The notes beneath the pieces were generated by a model, which searched no databases, was not told the origin of the DNA, and worked only from the letters and a program-made list of their open reading frames with translations. This document shows, one piece after another, positions 9,564 through 17,148 of a stretch of 33,255 nt of DNA (position 1 is the stretch's first letter; the number at the start of each line of letters is the position of its first letter). The position numbers and the translations under genes are program-made. The DNA is taken from NCBI GenBank assembly GCA_025408445.1, contig JANYIZ010000190.1, positions 1 to 33,255 on the forward strand, in the 5' to 3' direction. The stretch is from Frigoribacterium sp. (GTDB lineage Bacteria; Actinomycetota; Actinomycetes; Actinomycetales; Microbacteriaceae).

Positions 9564-9872
9564 TTAGAGGCGTCGCCGGAGAGCGTCCTCAATATCACCC
9601 TGTAATGGAATGCCCGCAAAATGAGCGCCGGCTCGATAGATCCGGCAAGCAAGGTCCGTTGTGCGGCCGTCACTCGGGAACAGGTCGGTTCCGTCCACCA
9701 AAATCGTCGGCGAGCCAGCGAACGGTACCTGTGAGGCATCTTCTGGTGTGCGCAATTCCACGAAGCTCACCTCCGTGTTGGATACGCCGAGGTCTTTTAG
9801 CGCGGTGCGAATCCGGGAGCCTGTCTCTGCCCAGTTCGGGCAGTCCTCAATGTGAAGTACTGAAATGTCCAT
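9564..9872 (-). CDS. Small thioredoxin-fold protein with a CPNW site
   Basis: Protein of 102 residues. The strand-loop-helix MDISVLHIEDCPNWAETG has a Cys at the active-site position but Trp where the second Cys of CxxC would be. Then come a helix, the strand VSFVELR, and the cis-Pro loop FAGSPTILVDGTDLFP, followed by LACRIYRAGAHFAGIPLQGD and a final helix. This is the pattern of small thioredoxin-like proteins often seen near heavy-metal or redox genes. That association is general knowledge and not shown here. The upstream extension of the frame is ignored because homology starts at MDIS. Its ATG shares a CATG palindrome with a start option of the divergent membrane gene. Confidence 0.75.
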   Translation of the reverse strand: MDISVLHIEDCPNWAETGSRIRTALKDLGVSNTEVSFVELRTPEDASQVPFAGSPTILVDGTDLFPSDGRTTDLACRIYRAGAHFAGIPLQGDIEDALRRRL

Positions 9873-10320
9873 GAGGTCAGTGTGCGCCGAAGCAGGACCG
9901 ATCAGCGGTATCGCCCGAGGCCTGATCTTCGGAATGCTGATGGGGGTCATGGGAATGTTGGCCATGATCGCCAGCATGGTCGGTTCGAATGCTCTGTAGG
10001 TGGGCTTCGCCATCCAGATGACGATGTCCGTAGTGATTGGCATGGGACTTACCGTTCCTTTCGGCAACCGCCTGCTGACCGGCTACCTCAGAGGAGCGGT
10101 TGTGGAAATCGTCTACGGCGTTATCCGCTGGATCCTCGGACTTCTGCTAACCATCCCGATGATTTTCGAAATGCCACCGTTCAGCGTCAGTGCGACCAGC
10201 CTTGCCTGCCTGATGGGTCGCATGCTCTGGGGGCTTACCCTCGGAATGCTTGCAACACGAGTACTGAGGGGGCGAGATGACCGAGGAGGTGAACATCCTC
10301 CCCAACTCGTCTCCGCCTGA
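9871..10320 (+). pseudogene. Four-helix membrane protein split by an in-frame TAG
   Basis: One continuous frame of 149 codons encodes a hydrophobic protein interrupted only by TAG at 9997-9999. Before the stop: ISGIARGLIFGMLMGVMGML and AMIASMVGSNAL. After it, starting with GTG at 10000: VGFAIQMTMSVVIGMGLTVP, then GNRLLTGYLRGAVVEIVYGV, two more helices and LGMLATRVLRGRDD. The stop falls in a helix-to-helix loop where related sequences, as I recall them, have Trp, so a single TGG to TAG change explains it. Possible readings are a broken gene, a separately translated 106-residue C-terminal piece from GTG 10000, or a sequence error. Function unknown. Start options are ATG 9865, ATG 9871 or GTG 9880. 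Confidence 0.6.
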
Positions 10321-10332
10321 GTTTAATCCGCA

Positions 10333-10529
10333 CGGTGTTGAGAAACTCCACCACTCAGCGGGACGTGACTAAGGACATACCGCGATCCCGCTGGAATCGC
10401 CCGGCCGCCAATGCGATTTCAGTCAGCGATGCGCCCACAGCGGAGTTAGAGACCTGTAACGAAATCCCCTATTGCGCTGGCATCCCTGAGGGGGATACTG
10501 GACTCCCGCGACAGCGGTGTCGAGAAACT
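10333..10529 (+). repeat. Imperfect 15-bp direct repeat upstream of the flavoprotein operon
   Basis: CGGTGTTGAGAAACT at 10333-10347 recurs as CGGTGTCGAGAAACT at 10515-10529, with one mismatch in 15. The second copy ends 24 bases before the start codon of the operon at 10554. The region between (10348-10514) holds no gene I believe. Two spaced copies in a promoter region could be regulator sites, but chance or duplication is not excluded. Confidence 0.35.
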
Positions 10530-10553
10530 TGAGCAACGATGCCAGGAGACCGG

Positions 10554-11687
10554 ATGACCATGATGCAGTCGACTCTCGAAGAAGCTGTGGCGCAGGTAAC
10601 GACCGTAGCTGCCGCTCACGCCCAACAGGTCGATACCGATGGAACCTACCCCGTTGATTCAGTCGCGGCCCTCAGGTCGAGCGGGCTGCTCGGCCTGGTG
10701 ATCAGCGAGGATGTCGGCGGCATGGGGGCCGGTCCAGTCGAGTTCACGGAGGTGCTGGGCGCAATCGCGGCGGCGTGCGGCTCGACCGCGATGATCTATC
10801 TGATGCATGTCGCGGCCGCGGTGACGGTCGCATCCGCCCCGCCGGCCGCGATGCCGGACCTCCTTTCGCGAATGGCATCGGGCGAGGTCCTCGGCACTCT
10901 GGCGTTCAGCGAGAAAGGGTCGCGCTCACACTTCTGGGCTCCCGTGTCTGAATCTGTCGCCGACGGGGACGATCTCCGCTTCACCGCATACAAAAGCTGG
11001 GTGACCTCGGCCGGCTACGCCGACGTGTACGTGATGTCGTCGCAAAGCGCGGTCGACCCGGAGACCGTCGACCTGTATGCGATCTCGGCTTCAACGCCAG
11101 GTTTGGACATCGCCGGTCCGTGGAGCGGACTGGGGCTGCGCGGCAACGCGTCGAGCCCGATGACAGTAGCGGTAACTATTCCGTCCAGCTATCGCCTCGG
11201 TGAGCCGGGCAGCGGGTTCGGCACGATGATGGCCACCGTGCTTCCCTGGTTCAACCTGGGCAACTCCGCAGTGTCGCTCGGGCTCTCCACCGCAGCCGTT
11301 GATGGCGCTGTCGCACACGTGGCCGGCGCCCGGCTGGAGCATCTGGACCAGGCGCTGTCCGCGTTACCGACGATCCGGGCACAAATTGCGGAGATGAGCA
11401 TCGCGTTGATGGCGCAGGAGTCGTACCTCGCCCAAGCAGCCGCGAAAGTGGCGAGCCCAGCTGACGACACTCCACTGTTCGTGCTGGGAGTGAAGGCCTC
11501 CGCTAATGACGCCGCGCTGACGATCACCGAATCGGCGATGCGGGTGTGTGGCGGGGCGGCGTTCTCGAAACACCTGCCCATCGAGCGGGCTTTCCGGGAT
11601 GCGCGCGCTGGCTCGGTCATGGCACCGACCGCAGATGTGCTTTACGACTTCTACGGCAAGGCCCTCACCGGCCTTCCGCTGTTCTGA
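10554..11687 (+). CDS. Acyl-CoA dehydrogenase-like flavoprotein
   Basis: Protein of 377 residues with the acyl-CoA dehydrogenase fold. An N-terminal helical domain (SGLLGLVISEDVGGMGAG) is followed by a beta domain (LAFSEKGSRSHFW, then YKSWVTSAGYADVYVM and LGLRGNASSPM) and a C-terminal helical domain with CGGAAFSKHLPIERAFRDAR. Where many dehydrogenases have the catalytic Glu in a YEGT-type motif after RDAR, this one reads AGSVMAPTADVL, so the usual base is missing. DszC/SfnC-type flavin monooxygenases share this fold and also lack that Glu, so an oxygenase or other flavin reaction is possible. ATG 10554 is preferred over 10539 because AGGAGA lies 6 bases before it. It is first in a five-gene operon, 7 bases ahead of the next gene. 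Confidence 0.88.
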   Translation: MTMMQSTLEEAVAQVTTVAAAHAQQVDTDGTYPVDSVAALRSSGLLGLVISEDVGGMGAGPVEFTEVLGAIAAACGSTAMIYLMHVAAAVTVASAPPAAMPDLLSRMASGEVLGTLAFSEKGSRSHFWAPVSESVADGDDLRFTAYKSWVTSAGYADVYVMSSQSAVDPETVDLYAISASTPGLDIAGPWSGLGLRGNASSPMTVAVTIPSSYRLGEPGSGFGTMMATVLPWFNLGNSAVSLGLSTAAVDGAVAHVAGARLEHLDQALSALPTIRAQIAEMSIALMAQESYLAQAAAKVASPADDTPLFVLGVKASANDAALTITESAMRVCGGAAFSKHLPIERAFRDARAGSVMAPTADVLYDFYGKALTGLPLF

Positions 11688-11694
11688 GTTTCGG

Positions 11695-12519
11695 ATGTCG
11701 AAGCTCGTCGGAGCACCCCTGCTCATCGGAGCGGTCGCCTACACGCCGAACGTCGTTCCCATCTGGGAAGGTATCCGCGAGTACTTCGACGAACCCGCGA
11801 CGGCAACGGATTTCGTGTTGTTCTCGAACTATGGCCGCTTGGTCGACGCACTGCAGGCGGAGATGATCGATATCGCCTGGAATGCGAACCTCGCGTATGC
11901 GCGTTCAGTGCTGCAGACCGATGGGCACGTGCGGGCGCTGGCCATGCGCGACACGGACGCCACCTTTTCGACGGTGTTCGTGGCGGCCGCGGGAAGCGGC
12001 TGGTCCGGGCCTGGCGACATCGCGACCCGGCGCCTGGCACTCGGGTCGGCGGACTCAGCGCATGCCGCGATCCTGTCGTTGCATTATCTGCGCGAAGCCG
12101 GGGTGGATGTCGATCACATGCAAATTCAACGCTTCAACAGTGACATCGGTAAACACGGTGACACCGGTCGCAGCGAGCTGGACGCGATCGACGCGGTGCT
12201 CGCCGGAGATGCTGATGTTGCCGCGATCGGCATCACAGTGCGGGAGAACATTGGCCGCGGTGACCTGATGCCCGGGATGCTCGAGCCGGTCTGGCAGACC
12301 GAGATATACTCGCATTGGATGTTCACGGCACTCGACACCCTGCCCGAAGCGGTCTATGCACCGTGGGTGGCGAAGCTACTCGCCATGGACTGGGAGGTCC
12401 CAGCGCACCGCCGCATCCTCGAACTGGAGGGACTCACCCAATGGGTCGAACCCCACCTCGAGGGCTACAACGGACTGTTTACGGCGATTGCGGAACAGGG
12501 CGTCGACTCCCGATGGTAG
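11695..12519 (+). CDS. PhnD/SsuA-like substrate-binding protein without signal peptide
   Basis: Protein of 274 residues with the type 2 periplasmic-binding fold. The first strand and loop (PLLIGAVAYTPNVVPIWEGI), the hinge-side LVDALQAEMIDIAWNANLAY and the ligand-side DIATRRLALGSADSAHA match phosphonate/sulfonate-type binding proteins (PhnD or SsuA-like). The helix HYLREAGVDVD and the strand AVLAGDADVAAIGITVREN follow, and EIYSHWMFTALDTLPE is the usual late segment. There is no Sec signal or lipobox, and no permease or ATPase gene nearby, so it may act in the cytoplasm as a binding protein or enzyme. ATG 11695 starts exactly where homology begins. The stop overlaps the next gene by 7 bases. 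Confidence 0.82.
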   Translation: MSKLVGAPLLIGAVAYTPNVVPIWEGIREYFDEPATATDFVLFSNYGRLVDALQAEMIDIAWNANLAYARSVLQTDGHVRALAMRDTDATFSTVFVAAAGSGWSGPGDIATRRLALGSADSAHAAILSLHYLREAGVDVDHMQIQRFNSDIGKHGDTGRSELDAIDAVLAGDADVAAIGITVRENIGRGDLMPGMLEPVWQTEIYSHWMFTALDTLPEAVYAPWVAKLLAMDWEVPAHRRILELEGLTQWVEPHLEGYNGLFTAIAEQGVDSRW

Positions 12520-13511
12520 TCATGGCGCTGATGCGCACCGTAGAACAGATGGCCGAGGGCGATACGGCCGAGTTTGCGGTGGCGTCGGCAAGCGAACTGG
12601 ACCTCGTACGCCGCTGGTGTGAAAAAACGGGAAACACCCTCGTAAGCACTCTGATGGTCGAACAGGACACCGGGCAGGTGACCGTGGGCCGCGGACGACC
12701 GCGCAACCCCGGCAGCATGATCCCCGCCGATCGGATGCCCGGGGCGAGGCTCTGGCTTTACACCAACGTCCACTGCAATCTGGCGTGCGACTATTGCTGC
12801 GTTGCCTCATCGCCGAAGACCGACCCGCGTCTGCTCGGCATCGACAACATTCAGGCACTCGTCACCGAAGCCGCCGACTGGGGCGTGCGCGAGCTGTATC
12901 TCACCGGCGGCGAGCCGTTCCTGCTCCCCGACATCGACGTCATCGTGCGGGCCTGCGTCGACCGGTTGCCGACCACACTGCTGACCAACGGCATGCTGTT
13001 CCGCGGCCAGGGGCTTCGCAAACTTCAGGCGATGCCACGCCAAGGCTTCGCGCTGCAAATCAGTGTTGACTCGCCAACCCCCGAGGTACACGACTCGCAC
13101 CGCGGCGCTGGGAGCTGGAAACGGGCACTTACCGGCATCAGGGTCGCACTCGACGAAGGATTCACCGTGCGCGTCGCCGCGACCATCTCAGCCCACGACG
13201 ACCCGGCCCTCGATGAGCTACACGCGCTATTCGACGGGCTCGGGATCCCGCGAGCCGACCAGGTTATCCGCCCCATCGCGCACCAGGGGGTCGCGGAGGA
13301 AGGGGTGGCTTTTACGCGGGAATCGCTGATCCCCGAGGTAACCGTGACGGCGGACGGTATCTACTGGCATCCCGTCGCCGCGCTTGACGAGAACGCGCTC
13401 GTGAGTCGCCAGATACTGCCCCTTGCCCCCGCGCTCGACCGGGTCAGCGAACTTTTCACCCAACAGTGGTCGTCAGTAACGGCCACCACCTCGATGTTCG
13501 CCTGTGCCTGA
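12513..13511 (+). CDS. Radical SAM protein with a TusA-like N-terminal domain
   Basis: Protein of 332 residues. The first 60 or so (MRTVEQMAEGDTAEFAVAS, then LVRRWCEKTGNTLVS) look like a TusA sulfur-carrier fold, but the Cys-Pro-x-Pro strand that carries the active thiol is missing from the chosen start. The radical SAM core follows, with the 4Fe-4S ligands Cys88, Cys92 and Cys95 in NVHCNLACDYCC, the SAM-binding YLTGGEPFLLPD, LTNGMLF and QISVDSPTPEVHDSHRG. No SPASM-type cysteine cluster is visible; only FACA ends the chain. ATG 12513, 12522 and 12531 are all possible; 12513 overlaps the preceding stop. The frame is open upstream to 12315, where LPMVV continues the TusA pattern. Substrate unknown; sulfur insertion or peptide/small-molecule chemistry is inference. 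Confidence 0.85.
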   Translation: MVVMALMRTVEQMAEGDTAEFAVASASELDLVRRWCEKTGNTLVSTLMVEQDTGQVTVGRGRPRNPGSMIPADRMPGARLWLYTNVHCNLACDYCCVASSPKTDPRLLGIDNIQALVTEAADWGVRELYLTGGEPFLLPDIDVIVRACVDRLPTTLLTNGMLFRGQGLRKLQAMPRQGFALQISVDSPTPEVHDSHRGAGSWKRALTGIRVALDEGFTVRVAATISAHDDPALDELHALFDGLGIPRADQVIRPIAHQGVAEEGVAFTRESLIPEVTVTADGIYWHPVAALDENALVSRQILPLAPALDRVSELFTQQWSSVTATTSMFACA

Positions 13512-13528
13512 AACGAAACGGGAACGCC

Positions 13529-14077
13529 ATGACCACAACCACCCGAACAACCAGAGCGTCAGTCATCAACGAGATCGAGACCGGGCGTCCCACTCGCGCC
13601 GTGCTCGCCGCCGTGCGGATCGCTGTAGGGTTGATGTGGCTGCAGAATGTGAACTGGAAACGACCGCCCGACTTCGGGCAAGCCGCGCACAACGGCCTAT
13701 ACCAGTACACCGCTGACGCGGTGAAACATCCGGTGCTCGGAGCTTTTAGCTGGCTGGTACAGAATGTCATCTTCCCCAATTTCGTTCTCTTCGGCTGGGG
13801 TGTGCTGATAGCGGAATTCTGCCTCGGCGCGTTCCTGCTCGTCGGATTCCTGACACGCTTCTGGGCGACCATCGGCATCCTCCAGACCATCGCCATCACC
13901 CTCTCGGTGCTGAACACCCCCGGAGAGTGGCAGTGGAGCTACTACCTGATGTTCGCAGCGCAATTCGTCATTCTGGGAACCGCCGCCGGGCGGATCGCCG
14001 GTGTCGATGGAGTGCTGAGACCCCGGTGGTCGCTCGGCTCAGGTCGGCCGGCTCGGATTGCGATGGTTCTCTCATGA
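13529..14077 (+). CDS. DoxX-family membrane protein
   Basis: Integral membrane protein of 182 residues with four predicted helices. Diagnostic features are LAAVRIAVGLMWLQNVNWKR, the amphipathic part FGQAAHNGLYQYTADAV, then FGWGVLIAEFCLGAFLLVGF, LTRFWATIGILQTIAITL and WSYYLMFAAQFVILGTAAGR. The DoxX/DoxD group includes the quinone-reducing subunit of thiosulfate:quinone oxidoreductase, and related proteins work with sulfur or redox partners. I chose ATG 13529 because MTTTTRTTRAS is a plausible cytoplasmic start, with AACGGGAA ahead of it. It follows the radical SAM gene by 17 bases and its stop overlaps the next start, so it belongs to the operon. It could move electrons from the operon's chemistry to the quinone pool (inference). 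Confidence 0.83.
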   Translation: MTTTTRTTRASVINEIETGRPTRAVLAAVRIAVGLMWLQNVNWKRPPDFGQAAHNGLYQYTADAVKHPVLGAFSWLVQNVIFPNFVLFGWGVLIAEFCLGAFLLVGFLTRFWATIGILQTIAITLSVLNTPGEWQWSYYLMFAAQFVILGTAAGRIAGVDGVLRPRWSLGSGRPARIAMVLS

Positions 14078-14466
14078 GCGCCACCACACCTACCGGTAGT
14101 ACAGGTTCCCCATCAGCGGTCTGGCGCACCCGGGGCCTGATAGTCGCAGGTTTCACCGCGCTCTGCTCGCTGTTCTCGCTGCTTCACTACACGCCGCTAC
14201 AGTTCGTATCGGTCAACCTGGTGCAAACACTCGTCCTGGTCGTACTCGGTGCCCTCGCCGCGCTCGGCTGTGCGCTGCGGTTGCCCGTGCTCCTCATGGC
14301 AGCCGGCGCGATCCTCATCGTCGTCGGGCTGGTGCGCCTCGTCACCTATCCTGCGACTATCGGTATCATCTCCGGCTCTGTCAACGCCGCCGCCCTAATG
14401 ATCGGACTCGGCACCGCCCTGATCTCAATATGGATCACCTCGCGGCCGATGCCAGAGCGTGGTTGA
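14074..14466 (+). CDS. Small four-helix membrane protein
   Basis: Protein of 130 residues with about four membrane helices: LIVAGFTALCSLFSLLHY, FVSVNLVQTLVLVVLGALAA, LLMAAGAILIVVGLVRLV and SVNAAALMIGLGTALISIWI, then a short basic tail ending PMPERG. The ATG overlaps the DoxX stop (ATGA), so translation is coupled and it is the last gene of the five-gene operon. I do not recognise the family. Its tie to DoxX suggests an accessory membrane subunit, which is inference. Confidence 0.75.
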   Translation: MSATTPTGSTGSPSAVWRTRGLIVAGFTALCSLFSLLHYTPLQFVSVNLVQTLVLVVLGALAALGCALRLPVLLMAAGAILIVVGLVRLVTYPATIGIISGSVNAAALMIGLGTALISIWITSRPMPERG

Positions 14467-14526
14467 TAACACCAAGGTTGATTGGCCGGGTGCAACATGC
14501 CCGTCGTCAAGACCACAAGCGCACTC

Positions 14527-14544
14527 CGCACCCTAAACGGTGCG
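14527..14544 (+). terminator. Perfect 6-bp hairpin after the operon
   Basis: CGCACC-CTAAAC-GGTGCG lies 60 bases after the operon's last stop. It has no T-tract, so if it terminates transcription at all it is a weak or non-canonical terminator. The surrounding 14467-14687 holds nothing else I can support. Confidence 0.25.
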
Positions 14545-14687
14545 AGCTACGCTTTGCCCCTCGGAAGCACTGGGCGGTGGGTGGGCAGGCCACGAACAAC
14601 CCTCCATAGTGTTGCAACGCGGTGCAGCATCAGCATGCTCGGAAGCTAAAAAATTCGGCCTCCGCGCTGTTGCGCAGGACGTTCCGC

Positions 14688-15245
14688 TTACCGGACGCCC
14701 TCCTCTGGCGAGATAGTGCCTATCGCGGCCTGAATCGTCCGAATATTCGACCCAAGGATGCCTGACGAGAGAAGACCGGAACCGAGCGGGGCCGCTGAGT
14801 TCGCTCCAAGTAGTGGCAACTGCTGAAGCGTTGCCCGGACTTGAGCATTCATATGCTCGAGTTGCCAGGAGATCTCGTCGGAAGCGGCCGTGGGTTGGTC
14901 CGAGGCGGCCAGCTCGGCCGCTTTCGCGGCGTAGGCGGCTGCGCCGAGAGCGTGCGCACCCATGTGAGCGACTTCGGAAGCTTGTCCAGCAGCCCGGGCG
15001 GCTGCCACTGCCGCGGGAGAGCTCACTGCGTGCGCGGCTCGACCAGCAACGAAGCGCTGACGAATTTCACCGGCGGCATCACGTTCACCCTGGGCAAACG
15101 CCCGAGCGCGAGCGATGGCATCACGTGGTCGATGGTCTGTCGGAGCCTCGGTCTCGAACAAGACCAGGACTCGCTCAGCGCAGTCCGCCGCCCACATTGC
15201 GACGAGGCGGCGGTCAGCTTCGCTCAGTGATTGTGGGGAAAGCAT
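14688..15245 (-). CDS. Imm5-like putative immunity protein
   Basis: Helical Ala-rich protein of 185 residues. The opening MLSPQSLSEADRRLVAMWA, then DCAERVLVLFE, DHRPRDAIARARAFAQGE and AARAAGQASEVAHMGAHALG followed by AAAYAAKAAEL, is the pattern of the family annotated as putative immunity protein (Imm5). That label comes from association with polymorphic toxins elsewhere. No toxin gene is visible beside it, so the role here is open. I placed the start at ATG 15245, where similarity begins, although the frame is open 25 codons upstream. The C-terminal 40 residues (LLGANSAAPLGSGLLSSG) are Gly/Ser-rich and unlike the helical core. Confidence 0.7.
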   Translation of the reverse strand: MLSPQSLSEADRRLVAMWAADCAERVLVLFETEAPTDHRPRDAIARARAFAQGERDAAGEIRQRFVAGRAAHAVSSPAAVAAARAAGQASEVAHMGAHALGAAAYAAKAAELAASDQPTAASDEISWQLEHMNAQVRATLQQLPLLGANSAAPLGSGLLSSGILGSNIRTIQAAIGTISPEEGVR

Positions 15246-16200
15246 CCCAGCATTCTCGCATCCCGTCCCACTGGGCATTCGGCTTGCAAGAGTGTTTCCC
15301 GCAGGGTCCATGGCCTGCATGAGCGTGAAATTGCTGCCCCCTTAAGCGAAGTAGGAATGCTCATCGATTCGCTCACCAGCAAGAGTGATCGCCTATGCCA
15401 CTGAGCGAGTTGCCGGCTATGCGTCTGGATGGACCGCTTCGTGTGGGCGCAGCTGGGGGCCATGGGCTTGGAATACCGTGAGGAACGAGAGAGCCGAGGA
15501 ATGAACGGCAATGCACTCACCGCGTAAACAACGCCGGATGATGGGGCAATTACGGTTACAGAACCGGTAGCACTTACATCTACACGTCTGAATTGGTGAC
15601 ATGCCCGCTACTGGGGCAATGGTGGAACGTGGTGGTCGGTCTCTACGTGAACGGTAGTTGCAAATATGGCGCATCGGCGGGAGCCCCACCACTTTGATAA
15701 ACGCAAACTTCCCAGCACTATTGATGATTGGGAGAACTTTCGAGCCCGATAACAATGGCGTTTTGGCGACGGTATTCGAAAGTTAGGAGGGCTTCTCGGA
15801 GTTGAATATTGTCTTTCCCGACCGGGGAGCCGCACGTCAGTTCGGACGTGCGAGCCTTGAGGTCGGAGAAACGACATTTGAGTGGATGCTGGCGATTGAC
15901 CGGCAGGACATCGGTGACACTCAAACCGGCTTCGGTCGACGTTATCGAGACCTGCCGGAGCCGACATATTTAATTCCGGGCTTCGGCCGGCGATGCTTCA
16001 TGATCCCGGTGTTGCAACGACCGTTTGAGGTCGCCGGACGGGTGGTGCGTTCGTTGAGCGGAAAGGTCCATCTAATACACTGCCACGATGTGGCGAAAGG
16101 CAATACAAGTCCGACTACCTCGGGCAGATCGTGTGCTGATTACCGGGTTCTTACCTGCGACACTGGCGGGACGAGGACGACCCGTTAAAATTCACTCTAT
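15246..16200. other. Gene-poor stretch with short coding-like fragments
   Basis: No complete gene can be supported here. Two fragments have a coding-like look. On the plus strand, 15429-15527 encodes a 32-residue peptide containing VWAQLGAMGLEYREERESRG. On the minus strand, 15718-15924 (TTG start, ends TAG) encodes 68 residues including LPVNRQHPLKCRFSDLKAR and REALLTFEYRRQNAIVIGLE; its frame is open further upstream to a TAA near 15973. Neither belongs to a family I recognise. The overall composition is less GC-rich than the flanking genes, consistent with imported or decaying DNA. Longer overlapping frames have no convincing homology. Confidence 0.4.
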
Positions 16201-16405
16201 GACCAACACCACCATTGACGAGATTGCACTAATAGAGGACGACAAGCACGCAACTTGCTTGGTCCCTCTCGCCGACAGACCCGGGGTCACCGCCGTGATC
16301 CCCCAACCAGATCTTGGTGATAGTGTCCTCTCGCTGGCTGGCGGCCTTGTCCGCGACGCCATGCGTCTAGCCTCTGACCCAACCACGACGGGAGACACGG
16401 CGTGA
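16201..16405 (+). CDS. Small protein upstream of and coupled to the PAP2 gene
   Basis: Frame of 67 codons beginning with ATG (MTNTTIDEIALIEDDKHATC) and containing LVPLADRPGVTAVIPQPDLG and GGLVRDAMRLAS. No signal peptide, helix or known motif is evident. Its TGA overlaps the GTG start of the PAP2 gene (GTGA), a normal coupling arrangement that supports translation. A TAAAAT at about 16187-16192 lies only 8-13 bases before the ATG, so transcription may start at or very near the start codon (leaderless message). Function unknown. Confidence 0.5.
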
Positions 16406-17148
16406 GCTTTGCACCAAACCCATCGGAGGAATCGCGATTGAGTGCCGGGCGAGAGTTGTTGGGAGCACTTCTCGCTCCGACAACTCATCGGGCACGGATC
16501 ATTTGGACCGCGGGGGTTGGCATTGTCATCATCCTCGTCGTCGGGCTGGTTATTCGAACCGGCCATTTTGACTTTGCTGTCGTGAAGTTTTTCAACGGCT
16601 TCCACAACGGAGCGGTCGGCTCACTGACAAACGCCGTCTACATAATCTTCGAACCGGTATCGGCCATCGTCGGAACAGTGGTGCTCACTGGCATCATCCT
16701 TGCGCTGACGCGAAATCTCCGGGTGGCGTCTACCTTCGCTGCCACTATTGCCGCAACCTGGCTTTCTCTGGCAGTCGTGAAGCTGGTCGTGCACCGACTC
16801 CGTCCGGATGCCTCTCTCCTACCGTTCCCGTTCAAGCCGGCGCAAATCGACGCTTCCTACCCGAGCGGTCACGCGGCCTTTATAACTGCTCTCGTGGTCA
16901 CGATTGTGCTCGGGCTTGGCGCGGGTCGCAGCCGCTGGTTGGCCGGAATCATCGGTGGGCTTTTCATCCTCGGAGCGAGTACAGCGCTAGTCATCGATGG
17001 GGTCCACTTCCCGAGCGATGTCATCGCCTCCATCATCTGGGGGATCGTAGTCGCACCATTCGTCCGAATGATCTGGGTGTCAGGTGTGCTTCGCGGCGTT
17101 GACGACGCCAGGTCGCGACGCAGGCGAGACGTTGGACAACCCCGGTAG
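16402..17148 (+). CDS. PAP2-family membrane phosphatase
   Basis: Integral membrane lipid phosphatase-type enzyme of 248 residues that dephosphorylates phosphatidate-like or polyprenyl-pyrophosphate substrates outside the membrane. All three catalytic motifs of the superfamily are visible: KLVVHRLRP, the PSGH motif in ASYPSGHAAF, and IDGVHFPSDVIAS with the nucleophilic-site His and Asp. Five to six helices surround them (IIWTAGVGIVIILVVGLVI, SAIVGTVVLTGIILAL, WLAGIIGGLFILGAS and others). It starts with GTG overlapping the small upstream gene and ends with TAG. A role in undecaprenyl-pyrophosphate recycling or lipid turnover is possible; the substrate cannot be read from sequence. Confidence 0.92.
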   Translation: MSFAPNPSEESRLSAGRELLGALLAPTTHRARIIWTAGVGIVIILVVGLVIRTGHFDFAVVKFFNGFHNGAVGSLTNAVYIIFEPVSAIVGTVVLTGIILALTRNLRVASTFAATIAATWLSLAVVKLVVHRLRPDASLLPFPFKPAQIDASYPSGHAAFITALVVTIVLGLGAGRSRWLAGIIGGLFILGASTALVIDGVHFPSDVIASIIWGIVVAPFVRMIWVSGVLRGVDDARSRRRRDVGQPR

